From Rallus limicola (Eukaryota; Chordata; Aves; Gruiformes; Rallidae): a DNA stretch of 64,000 bases. Positions 1 to 11,900 of this stretch are shown here, piece by piece. The position numbers and the translations under genes were made by a program. The number at the start of each line of letters is the position of its first letter. Positions within the stretch are counted from its first letter, which is position 1. Location of the stretch: the NCBI GenBank assembly GCA_022605955.1, contig JAKCOZ010000003.1, positions 38,776,761 through 38,840,760 on the forward strand. The letters are read 5' to 3'. The notes below the pieces were generated by a model. That model was not told where the DNA came from, made no database searches, and was given only the letters and a program-made list of their open reading frames with translations.

Positions 1-2065
1 TTCCTGGCTTAGGGGAGAGAAATGTGGAGACAGGTGTCAGGGGGAAACCCAGGTCTCTAAGATTCTTGGTCACTCCTCTTTCACCACTGTGGTGTCAGAG
101 AGCTGTACATCGCAGTTCGTGGTCTCTGTGACAAGGCTGGTTTACTCTTGAAACTACCTGATACAGTTGGCAGCAACTGTTCTACAAGTAAATGAGATTA
201 GGAGAATGTGAGCCACTAGCAGTGACACCCATGGGTGTGAGCAGACATATACACAGGCATTTGAAAACAAACTGGGGGGAAGCCCCACCCCAACCCAAAC
301 AACAAGAAGAATTTTCTTTTTTGCATTCTTCCTCTTTCTTTGCATGAACATAAGACAACAATATTTTCCACACCTGTTTAGTAGTGGAACAGGGCTGCTC
401 TCAGACAGCAGGGAAGTCTGCACTCATAACGGCAGAGACCCCTATTTAATTGACACAGAGTGTACTGCAACTGACTCCTGCTTCCCTTCTGCCTTGAGAC
501 AAGGCAACGGTGCTTTTAGCACCCACATGGTGGCACGATGGCATGACAAACATTGCCTTCTACCCAGTCAAACTCAGAGGCCAAGTACCTGACAGAGGCC
601 TGAATTTATGCTTTGGAGCATGTTTTGTGAAGCACCAATGCACTCAATTGGGTGTTAACTGGATGTGTGATTTTATTTATATGCTGGCAACTGAGCCCAA
701 AATTTCTTTTGATATTAAATTGTTTACTGTTTAATCTGTTGCTTTTATTTGCTGGCAGGGGAGTGAGGACCTCAAAAGCTCTGAACCAGGACCACAGAAC
801 AAAGCGGATACTCAACATATGGGAATTCCAAGGCAGGATTCTATTTTATGGAGAATCAATGTTGAAGTAACACTCTTTGATCCCTTGCTTCCACAGACCT
901 GAGCTGCCATGAACTCAGCAGACAGCAGATGCACTTACTAATTACTGCTAATTGCTCCTGTCTAGACATCATGTAAAGAAACCACCAGCCTTGTTTACAA
1001 ACCAGCAAATACCTGCATACCCTTCTGGTATTATTCTGGATCACTGTGCGATAAGTCACCAGTGCTGACTTTGCACACAACAGTGGCAGCAAGAATAACG
1101 GTCTGCATCATTTCTGCAGTAACATAGACAACTGCGTAAAGTGAAGAGAACTGGAGAGTCAAGCACTCTGCTGCTGCCGATGTTTATTTTCCTTCATCAA
1201 ATCTATACTGTGTTTTTTTAGTTTGCACCACAGGAACAAGTAGTTTTCTGCATTAAAGTCTCGGTGGAATGTCTATGAATGAGAAATGCTTACAAAGATG
1301 TCTTACAGCATGTGAAAACCTCAAAGGGATTGTGTGGCAAAATCAGCTAAACTCAACTACTTTTAAAAGTGGATCATTCAATTTTGCCTGGTTTCTTTTA
1401 AACTAAAACCAGTTTAACTAGAAAATTCTAGTACCTGTCACTCTGTGGTGAAAAAAACTAACAAAACAACCCAATAAATTTCTTGTGATTAATTTCACAA
1501 AAGAAAAAACTGAGATGGACTTTCACAAAGTTGAAAGTTTTAGCCATGCCTTTCTGGATTGTGTGAAAAATTCCAGCTGATGGCTTCCTGCCTCCTTAAG
1601 AGAAATCTGGCCCAAATGTCCTTTATTGAACCTTTATTTAGCATCAAGTTGGTGTTTTTCCAGAAGTTTTGAAAAAAAAATTCTCTATCTTTGAAACCCA
1701 GTGCCTTTCTCACCCTTTCACCCTTCTTCAAAATGCTTTGTCTTCTGCCAGACCACCTGAATTTATGAAGACCTTCGTATTCACCATTTGTTTTAATTGG
1801 AATTAAGTATTTTATTCTCTCCTACAGCTCACTGAAAGGTTGTGCATAAAAAGAAGCCTACCGCACTCAAATAAAGCCTACCTACTCTGTAATTTTGAGA
1901 CCCTTCTACTTCAGACCAAAGTGCATTTTCTCTTGTAATCCAAACCTTATCCCATATTCCCCTAAAAACAGCAACAACAACAAAAATAACATGCGTTGAT
2001 GTTCAAGTTCACACAATCCCTCTGTCCACAGCTGGCCTCTCTCCAGCTCTCACAGGTCCCAAGAC
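1..2065. other. intergenic, no gene seen
   Basis: I see no coding exon, RNA gene or recognisable repeat here. Open frames are short (under 90 codons) and overlap on both strands, as expected by chance in AT-rich DNA. A few short homopolymer A runs are present. This sequence lies far upstream of S1PR3. Confidence 0.6.
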
Positions 2066-2935
2066 ACAGAATCACAGAATCTTAGGGGTTGGAAGGGACC
2101 TCAAGAGATCATCGGGTCCAACCCCCCTGCCAAAGCAGGCTCCCTATCTCATACTACATAGATAGGCGTCCAGACGAGACTTGAATATCTCCAGAGAAGG
2201 AGACTCCACCACCTCCCTGGGCAGCCTATTCCACTGCTCCGTCACCCTCACTGTGAAAAAGTTCTTCCGCATGTTGGTGCGGAACTTCCTATGCTCTAGC
2301 TTAAAGCCATTGCCCCTAGTCCTGTCCCCACAGACCACTGAAAAGGGGCTGTCCAATTCCCCCTGCAACCCATGTCTAAGATATTTATAGACATTAATTA
2401 GGTCCCCCCTAAGTCTTCTTTTTTCCAGGCTGAACAGCCCCAGCTCACTCAGCCTTTCCTCGTAGGGTAGATGTTCCAGGCCCCTAATCAACTTTGTCGC
2501 CCTTCTCTGGACTCTCTCCAGAAGGTCCCTGTCTTTTTTATACCAGGGGGCCCAGAACTGGACACAGTACTCCAGGTGGGGCCTGACCAACGCAGAGTAG
2601 AGGGGGAGGATCACCTCCTTCGACCTGCTGGACACACTCTTCCTGATGCACCCCAGGATCCCATTGGCTTTCTTGGCCACCAGGGCACACTGCTTGCTCA
2701 TAGCCAACCTGTCATCAACCAGGACCCCCAGGTCCTTCTCTTCAGAGCTCTTTTCCAACAGGTCATCCCCCAGCCTGTACTGATACAGTCGGTTGTTCCT
2801 CCCCAGGTGCAAGACTTTACACTTGCTTTTGTTGAATTTCATTTGGTTTCTCCCAGCCCAGCTCTCCAGCCTGTCCAGGTCTCGCTGAATGGCAGCGCAG
2901 TGTTCCTGCGTGTCAGCCACACCTCCCACACATCT
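2066..2935 (-). mobile_element. CR1 LINE, 3' part with open RT-end remnant
   Basis: This is a 5'-truncated CR1 non-LTR retrotransposon on the minus strand. Between 2144 and 2929 it still reads open for 261 codons and gives the C-terminal part of the CR1 ORF2 protein downstream of the catalytic palm: motifs [67 protein letters not shown] and [15 protein letters not shown]. The YxDD active-site region and the endonuclease are absent, so it cannot be autonomous. Its 3' end (2066-2140 on +) carries the usual avian CR1 tail with repeated ATTCTGTG-like octamers when read on the minus strand. The long open frame and the close match to the second copy at 21.0 kb suggest a fairly young insertion. The outer boundaries are accurate to about 10 bases. 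Confidence 0.95.
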
Positions 2936-5900
2936 TGCTTACTCTTGTTCTTAATGTTTCCACTGATGCCAGGTGGCTGTTCTCTTCTCCTACGTGTCTT
3001 CTTGGGAGAACGGGGCTTTCCAGCACACAATTACAACCCTCCAAAGCAAAAACATTTCTCAGCAAGAATCATAGGGAGCAATAAATCAGAGAAAAACACA
3101 GGCCACAAGTTGTACTCGGGGTCTAAAAGGGTGCAATATAATTCTTTAAGAAGGACTGAACAATGGCATTGGACAAAATTATTTTTGGTCAGTTATACAA
3201 TACTTGGTAATTATTTTTATGAATAAAGATTTTATTGTGACTCAGTAGAACTCAGCATTTCATCATGTATTTCCTCGAGGCCATTAACTGCTGTCTAAAT
3301 CTTGAGGTATCCTGATAGTCCTGGAGCCTGAAGAACCCCTGTGTGTTTGCTAACACAAATATAGGAGACAGGTGAGGTTACGGGGTATCCGAGATCAGAA
3401 GACTCTGAAGAAATTTCCTAATGCACACAAGACTAGACCAGAAGTTATATGGCCTTTCTGCCTCTCTTGACTGCAGGTATTTTCCCTTGCTGTAGAACAG
3501 AGGGTGTTTCGAGCTTTCAGAAGGGCTTCATATGGGAGAATTAATAGGGAAACCAAATTAATTCCTCAGGAGAAGACAGCAGAGGATGGAGTTGATGCAA
3601 AGTCCTAAAGTGGCAAGTGAGCACTTGTCTTGAACTAAGAGTCAACCACAACAAGACTTGCTGAAGTTGAATTTCCAGCCAAGTTTGCAGAGATGTTTTC
3701 CTGTGATCTTCTTGTCTGAAATGATCCCCTGTCCCAACACATGGCTGTAGTATCCACAAAGCTGAGGTCGCAACAGCCATTGTAACTCAAGGCAGCCACC
3801 AGCGGAGGACAGAAGGTGGTTGTGTCTGCCACATCACTCTCCTGCTGCACTCCGATATTGCTGCAATTCACACACATATCAGAGCAGAGATGATTTCCAT
3901 TGCAAACCTGAGTTCAGTTTTGGAAACAGTTCATGCAGCACCAGTGGTGACACTGAGTGTAGTCAGCTCAGATCAGAATCTTCAACAGAGAAATTCCCCA
4001 GCACCTTTTCTTGCCCTTTTGGACATCCTCTTAGATGTCTTTGATTTGCTGCAAAAGCGAGTGCCAATATCTTTGTGGAAGTAGCTGAAACATAATTTAT
4101 TAGTGGTTATAGTAGGCTGATTAAGCCAATGACCTGCTCCAAGCAGAAAATACTGGGTGCTGAAGAGGTTGGGGATCTGCCACCAACTTTTTCATTGAAC
4201 AAACACAGGGCATGCCGCTACAGGTAGCAGAGGACCCCCCTCTCTCTTCACACAAACTACATCCCAAGGGGGTATCAGCTCTTCATATCTCCCTTTTGTC
4301 ACAACACAGTAGAGGTCTGTGGATATCTCTGCCTATCTCCACCGTCTGCCTTGTGATACAACACTCTTTAGGACACTGCTATGTCCTTCCCCTCTGCCCC
4401 CCTCGCCCCACTCCCAAAATACCCCCCAAGCATACAACTGCCTGCTGAGGTACAGAATCATTAGCAGAACAGTTTTGGTATAATTAATTAGTGAGAGCTG
4501 AACATAGTGTTTAAATACTTTATTGACACATCTATACTATAGCTTGACCCCTACTGGAAAAACCGATTTTTGCAGTCCTACATCATTTTCTTCTACAGTC
4601 CCCAAACCAAATAGCCATTTTGCCCTGCTGCAGCTTCTAAACATGAATTTGGAGTCACCTGAAGGACACAAGGTCAGCTAGTTGTCCTGCTTACTACATT
4701 GATAATGTAATCCCCAGGCCCTGCCAGGAGCACGTGCTCACAGCTGGTTCGAGCGGCAGCAAGGCAGTCTGCTGTGTGAAGCATGGGACAGAGCATGAAG
4801 GTTTATTTTTGGCTCATTTTATCTTGGGTGATCAAACATCAGGCATTTCAATGCAAGTCCCCAGGGCAGAGAGGAGGTAGTGTGGCATGCTCCTCTCACC
4901 CAGGCGCCGCGGGATGCTCGCCCTTCTCCTCTGGGAACCGCGGGCAGTATGTACTCTAAGGATGGACCTGACTTCTGGGACAAGCAAATATTAGTGTTTA
5001 TGGAGGAAATTTGTTTTGGCAGAAACAGCTTCCAAGGGACCATAGCTAATGTTTAAGCAGTGACTTTTTACCCAGGCAAAACTGAATTGCCTCACACTCT
5101 AAATAAGAGGAGATAGACTAGCACCACAGAAATGTGCAGGCAGGATGCAATTAGTGCCTGATTCCCACCTCCAGCTACCCTCCTGGTGCAACTCTTCCTG
5201 GAGAAGGGACTGCACTTTTACTGAGATGCCAGGTGCCCAGATGTTTGCCAAGTCTACCCAACACTGGAATGAGGGTGGAGGGGAGGACCGTGCCACTAGA
5301 CAGGCACAGCTCTTGCCATGGGGAAGCTGCTGACCCTGGGCTGGCACAGAGCAGGAGGGAATACTGTCAAGTGAGACAACAAGCGTGTCCTGGCTGCCAC
5401 TGAAGTTTTGAGTGAATGGCTCCTCAGTTGCACAGGGATGCAAAAATCCATGCTATGCCAGACACTCACCACAACTGGTTGCATTAGTGGGAAATATCCT
5501 TCTTTCTTATATTTGTTTTGGCCCCTGTGAGCTGCTCTGGACATCCATGTAAAATGCAGCATCCAGGGAGTGCAGTGAGAAGCATAGCACACGCCCACAC
5601 AATGATATAGTTGTGGGTGCTGTTCTCACCATGATGCTAGCCAGCTGGCCTAGATGTAGCTGAGAGCTACAGATTCAGAGAGAGCAGTAAATCAGGATGT
5701 GCTATAGCTAACCCCAGACATACAGAAATCATGAGTCATGCCCAGAATAATGCAGAGATTAGCTTTAAAATCTGTGAGTTCTGAAAAGCGCAATGAATAT
5801 GTTGCTGCTTTTATTTTTCTACCATTCTTTAATATTTCACCTGGATACCACATTAACCATATGGATTAAAACCGTGATTTTTCTTTTCTTCTTTTTTTTT

Positions 5901-8402
5901 AAGCAAGGTCTGGAAAGACCCCATAATAACCTGATTGATAGTGTTAAGACTTTCATCAAAAAATCACCAGTAATGGTGAGAATTTCAGCACAGTTACAAA
6001 GTTGGTAACACTGAAATGCCCCAGGGTTATGCTTAACAGAGACTGTGACAGGAACAGCCTACCTGACTTGGTGTCAGGGTAAATATTCATGGATGTGTCA
6101 CTATGTTACCGTTATCTCCCTTAAGCACAGCAACTTCTAATAGGTCAACAACGTGAAAACACCCTTTCTCCTACAGACATGCTTTACCTCTTTATCTTAA
6201 AATAGGGCTGGGTGTTCCCATGTTCCTGGTTTTTTCAGAAACAGCAGCCTGTTTCCCAATAGTTTAAATGGCACAAATAAAACACATGCTTTTAACTTAT
6301 GGCTCCAACAGCTTGAGTATTGTCAGTACTATGGCTAAGCCACGGCTGAGAAAGCTGAGACTTAAATAAATATCCATGTATTTACTAAGCTGCTGCTCCA
6401 CTGATGAAATCTGAATACAAGGAAAACTTGGGCAACCTTTGAACTATTGTGGCACCACTGCAGCAAAATGAGATACAGCAGCTGATTTGCCCGGGGCAGA
6501 CATAAAATAACTGGCATCCTGGCCATTTGTGGTTCATGTAATGGGGATTTGGGTTTAGCCACTCCAGCCAAACCAGTCCCTTTCTAAATTTCCCATGTTT
6601 TTGTATTTAAACGAAGCCCAATTCTCCCAGGCCCTGGGAGGACCAGCAAACCCGGTGGTCTTAATTTTCTGTTTTCTTTTAGAAGTTGGAACCTATAGCT
6701 GTTTCCACACACACCCTCCCCACCTCTCCTACCCCCCCAACTCCATTTCCACCTATGTTTTCCCTACAGTTACTTTGCAGTCCTGTCTACCTCAGCTGTG
6801 GATCCCAGGGAAACTTCCTCTGCTAATACTCCCAGGAACAGAATATGTTTGTAGCCAAACTGGTAGTAATGCTGTGGTTGCATGCATGTTTGTTAAGTTT
6901 GTTTTGTATAGATTTAATCTGAGGCAAAGCAACTGGATGGAATTTTCTGCTACTTTGGACTTTGTACAGATGCTTTGTCTGAGGTCTCCTCATCTTTGCC
7001 CGCAAAGCCCATGTGACTTTAAGTTCTGAATCAACATGATATTCACAAGTGGAATATTCAAAATAAGAAGTGTTTAATTGTTTTTAAAACTTTTTTTACA
7101 TTTTACTCTCTGTAAATCTGCAGGGGAAAAAAGAAAAAGGAAATTTGTGTGGGTCTAAAAGAGAATAGATCTCATTCTCTCACTGCCCCCTCCTCTCTCC
7201 ACCAGCTTGCTCTGTAGGAGAGGACCTCTCCATCCACATCTGGCTGAGCCATGACGGAAAGGAACCGACAGCCAGACCCAAAGCTTGTTTATCTTACAGA
7301 AGCTGCTAAGCTGAGATCATGAGGCACTAATAGCAAAGAGAAAACAGGGAAGCATCACAGTGCAGTGGGAAGTTTATTGCAGCCATGGTCAGAAACCTGG
7401 GCTACCAGGAGCTGCAGAGGTGTGCCCCACATTAGTGGTTCCCCTCTCCAGGAAAGAGAGGAAGCTTCCTGTCTAGAGGCTCACAGCCTAAAAGCTAAAA
7501 ATAAAAATAAACTGAAAGAAAATCCATTTAGGAGTCTTTAGAGCACTGGAAAGAGACTCAGTGATATGGGGAGTTTTTTGGAAGAGTTGAAATAGCTGGA
7601 CAAAGAAAGATGCTCTTAAAGCACCTGAGAAGGGCAGCTGAGCACAAAGACCCGTGGCATGTGGGGCTATGCATGGGGCTATGCGTGGGACTGTGCATGG
7701 GGCAGGATGCCATGTCCTGGCTACAGGCACCGTGTGGGGTGCCAGGGCTGATTCTCAGGATGCAGCCAGGCCAATGACTCAACAAGAACCAGAAAGGAGA
7801 GCAGGACTAGGAACCACGACAGCCGTACCTTGGGTGAGGAGAATCCAGTGTTGCTGCATTCACTCTCTAACTTCCTGCTTCATAAAATACTGTTGGCAAG
7901 GAAATTGATTTTTCTTTGTTAATGGGGAAAATTAATGAACTAGGCAACAAGTAGTTTCCATTTTCTTAAATGTCTGGGTGAGAATGAATGAGTATTTTAA
8001 TAGTGATCCCTCAAATTTAATCCTGGCCCTCTGAAATCTGGCAGTCTAGTCAGGACATTGGGTTGCTATATCTGTGAGGATGCAGCTAGTGCCTGTGAGC
8101 TGCAAACAGATTTGCCAGCTGAGCACTGCTTGGTTAGCAAGTTGTTCTCCATTCATATATTTTGTGGTAGGTGGTGATGCAGCAGTCCAGTACTTTAAGA
8201 AACTTTCCCCACAGCAGATAATGCATTAGCTTTTTTTTTTCCTCCTTCACAGCTTTTTCTTGCTGATTTAAGTAACTGTTTTCCAGCACCAGCAGATAGT
8301 ATGTATTTAAGGCAGTTCTGCTACTTTCTTATGTGCTGTGAGCAGAAGGAAGCTTGCAACTTCTTGTTTTGGTCAGGGTCTGCTTAGAGAGCAATTTTCC
8401 TA
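2936..8402. other. intergenic, no gene seen
   Basis: No convincing exon or RNA gene. Pyrimidine and purine runs occur (for example near 5880-5900), and a short 12-bp tandem repeat is listed separately at 7.66 kb. The longest open frame is the 144-codon one at 6595-7029, which has no recognisable domain and no plausible splice context. Confidence 0.55.
7661..7703. repeat. 12-bp tandem repeat, about 3.5 copies
   Basis: Units start at 7661, 7673, 7685 and 7697 with a strict 12-base period (GTGGGGCTATGC, ATGGGGCTATGC, GTGGGACTGTGC, then a partial ATGGGGC). Differences are mostly transitions. It encodes nothing recognisable in any frame. Confidence 0.85.
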
Positions 8403-8477
8403 GGGAACCTGCTTTGGCAGGGGATTTGGACCCAATGAACTCTTGAGGTCCCTTCCAACCCCTACGATTCTGTGATT
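8403..8477 (+). mobile_element. CR1 3'-end fragment
   Basis: About 75 bases match the 3' tail of the CR1 copy at 2.07 kb almost base for base: GGCAGGGG, TTGAGGTCCCTTCCAACC and then GATTCTGTGATT. The orientation is plus. Everything 5' of this tail is missing, which is the normal outcome of aborted target-primed reverse transcription. Confidence 0.9.
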
Positions 8478-8836
8478 TTCTCATCTTTAATTTGATGCAT
8501 CATGTTGGTGCTTTCTGTTGCTGCAGTTGTGAGATTGCAGTAGTACCACTTTTGTGTACATGTCCATCTGTGGGGTCCCCCAAGAACTCAGACAATTAAA
8601 ATGTCATGGCACATCACCTTTTAAAAAAGAGAGTAAGATCATGGTAAATTCCAGACACGTAACACAACTTTATTCCTCTGGTTTATGCAGCATTCCCTGT
8701 ATTTCTCCTTTTGCCCGTGAACCACATTCTGCTCTCTTGCACTAGCATAATTCCTTCAACCTCCTTATTGTAAAATGGAGTCCCATATTATGTTGCATAG
8801 TTTCTACTGGGGAAAAAAAAAAAAAGACAATAACAT
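8478..8836. other. spacer between two CR1 tails
   Basis: Unique-looking AT-rich sequence with an A13 run at about 8813-8825 immediately upstream of the next CR1 tail. No gene seen. Confidence 0.5.
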
Positions 8837-8908
8837 GAGGAGTTGGACTCGATCCTTACGGGTCCCTTCCAACTCAGGATATTCTGTGGTTCTGTTCTAT
8901 GATTCTGT
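8837..8908 (+). mobile_element. CR1 3'-end fragment, diverged tail
   Basis: A 70-base CR1 tail on the plus strand, recognisable from GAGTTGGACTCGATCCTTACG, GGTCCCTTCCAACTCAGG and the terminal TTCTATGATTCTGTG. It differs from the 8.40-kb copy (AACTCAGGATATTCTGTGG versus AACCCCTACGATTCTGTG), so it belongs to a different CR1 subfamily or is an independent insertion. Confidence 0.88.
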
Positions 8909-11900
8909 GTATTTAAATGCCTCTCTCGGTTTATCTGTGTGCTCATTACATACTCATTACAATACCTGCACACCTATATCAGCTGTAAAACTTTAGGAAA
9001 TTCTATTTCCACATGTATTTTAGGTCTTTCTGGACTATCACACAGCTGAGGAGCAACACATCAAGCAGTTCATTGGAACCGGGCAGGCCATTGCCTACAA
9101 GTTGTCCAGATGGCTCACATTTGTCAGCAGCACTGATGTTGAGCTCTCAAAGGTCTGTTGTTCTATGGGATGTAAAAAAACACACAAAACCTGGTTCACC
9201 AGCCTTTCGGACCAAAGTCTGGCCCACATTTTTTCATAACGCAATGGCATCCTTATTTTCCTTGGAGTCTTGGGCGTTACAGATGCAGAAACTTTAAGTA
9301 ACGATAAGAATACCGTAAGAGAATAAAAAACCCAAATGCATTCATTAAGTTCTTCTCTCCACAACAAAGGCGGTTAATATCCTTGAAATGCCCTGAGAAA
9401 GATATTTTCCCACTGAAAGATTCCACAGGAAATAAGAAAAATCATCAACATTTTGACATGGTTGTCTAATTGAACTGTTTCTCTTTGAGAATTTAATGAG
9501 TATTAAAAACATTTCAGTTTGCAAGTGTGCATCAGATGAAATCAAAGACCTTCATGACCACCCCTCAGAGCAAATATTTGGAAATGTTAGGCAGCAAATG
9601 AGGTGTTACTTAAATGAAGGCACACTAAAAAGTGTCCTTAAACCACCCAACTTTCCAAACCCTTGGACTGAGTATTAGCTTGGATTACTTATAAATTCCT
9701 CCTCCCCGCCCACCCCCACCCCCCCCCCCCTTTTTTTTTGTCTTCTTTGTGATAGATTTCTGGGAAGACTAAGGGGTCTCAAATCCATTCCCACCAACTC
9801 AAGACCCTTCTTGCCCTGCCATACAATTGCAATCAAACATGATATTGCAGATTTACTCTCAGATCCATGAGAGTTTGGGAGAGTAGAGACTTGCAGAACC
9901 AAGTGAGGGCCAAAGGAATGGGAAGAGTGCCTTGCTGTAGGTCAGGGTGCTCCTGGCTAACACTAGTCACCTGAAGACACTTGCAGCACACAGACCTCCT
10001 TGTAGCCAGCTCCCATGCAGCTCAGGGGAGAAATGCTGTGTTTCCTTTTATGTTTAAAAAAAGCCATATAAGAGCACTGGTATTTATTGCTTAGAAACCA
10101 GCATTGGCATACACCTCAAGCACAGTAAAAAATAATAAATATACTTACACAATCAAAATACAGTCAACAGTTACAAAAGCTTTAAAGGTCAGTAACAAGA
10201 AATAAAACCATAATTATATCTATCTATGCTTCAGATGAGCTCCAGGAGACTTCAACTCTTTGCTCTCATGGCATTTGCCTGAACTTAGTGCTTTTTTTAA
10301 TGCATACTTTTCTTCTCTGTGCCTGTAAAGAGATGAATCACATACAGGGAATATTTAACTATTATGCAAACTTCCCTCACATTACATTTGTCTTTAAATC
10401 TGTCTTTTCTATCCCTGAATGATCCATGCAAACATAATTGAGTCGAGTTGTTAATTTTAACCCTTTGCTTCTGTTTAAACACCCCTCTCGTCTCTCTGCC
10501 CATGAGGTTTGTTCAAGTGCCTCAGGCAGGGCTGGCCAAATCCCTCTCCAACCCGAGTGATACCTCTCTAATTCACAGGGAAACTGATCCAAAGTGCAAC
10601 ACAGCTCTCAGGGCACTGTCTCAGGAAAATGATGGCATTAAAAACAATTCCCTTTTTCTGCCAAATTCTTTTTTAATTAAATGATTTCCACAGTAGGATT
10701 ACACCACCGCCATCACCACCCCCAAACATTCAAATACATGTGCTGGTGTGGCTGCTGGGCCATGCTGTGGAGACAGGGAGCAGACAAGGATCAGCAAGGA
10801 GAGGCTAGCAAGCGGAACATGTTCTATCCAGCCCCACAGCCTAGAGAAAAGTTGATTTTTTTGGAGCCTCTGAATGCCAACACTTGAAACATAACTGTTC
10901 CCATAGGTCCCCATATATTCTGTGAGCACAACAACAGGAACAAGGTTTGCCAGTCACTGTGAGCTCCCGGCTGAGAGTCCACAGCAGTGCTCTGACCCCT
11001 GAGCTAGTTTCTGCATGTGCCCTGCTCCATGCTAAGGGGGCACTGGGAGGTGGCACCCTTCCCCAGCAGAGACCCTAGCGGCATGGATGCTGTGCCTAAA
11101 GTTCAGTCTCTCGGTGAAACTGCTGACATAGTATGATGTGTTTGTATTTATTCTTCAAAAAAAATGACACTCAGACTTTGCTGGAAATAGTTTGGGTTAA
11201 AGGCAGGGGCTATCTTTATCTAAGTCATGTATCAGTTTAGAGTCCCACTGTTTCAGCAAAAGATTTTTACTGACATAAGAAACCTGCAGCAACTACTGAA
11301 GACAAAAACCAGCTCCAATCCAAGCGCCAGAGCCAAATATGTCAACAGCAGTACAGTTACAAGGTCCTATATACTTACTGATGCCTACGTGCAAAATATG
11401 TACCAGAAAGACTGAGGTAATGAAAACATGGATGGATCTAAGGATGGATGCAAGCCTGGGGCCAGCAGAGTTAGGTGAGCTGTTCCCTGGACTTTCTTTG
11501 CATCAGGGTACTCACACAGAAATGTTATAGGAAGTATTGCCTTGGATTTTAATGAACATGGATTTTTATGGTTCATTTAGTTCACTGTCACCCAGTTACA
11601 ACTTCAGTAAAGCAATGAAACCAAAGAACTGCATTTTGAAAATAAACATAAGCAGTGTTGCAAACTAAAAACTCAGAAAACATATCTTGGAAGCATGTGG
11701 TAAACATCTGTCAGTTTGGATCCTTCTAAAAAAATACCCAGGGGAAGTACATTTCATTACTGACTATGCAACTTACCACAGGCTTAACCTTTTCATTGAA
11801 TAATTGAGTATCCTTCATATTCTGAACCAGATGAATGGTTTGGGAGAGTTGTTAGTGAGATTGGACTGCTTGTAAATAATCCTGGCATCCGTCCATTCTG

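Noticed and set aside
2471..3226. 251-codon plus-strand frame
   Set aside because: Antisense shadow of the CR1 ORF2 remnant plus flanking sequence.
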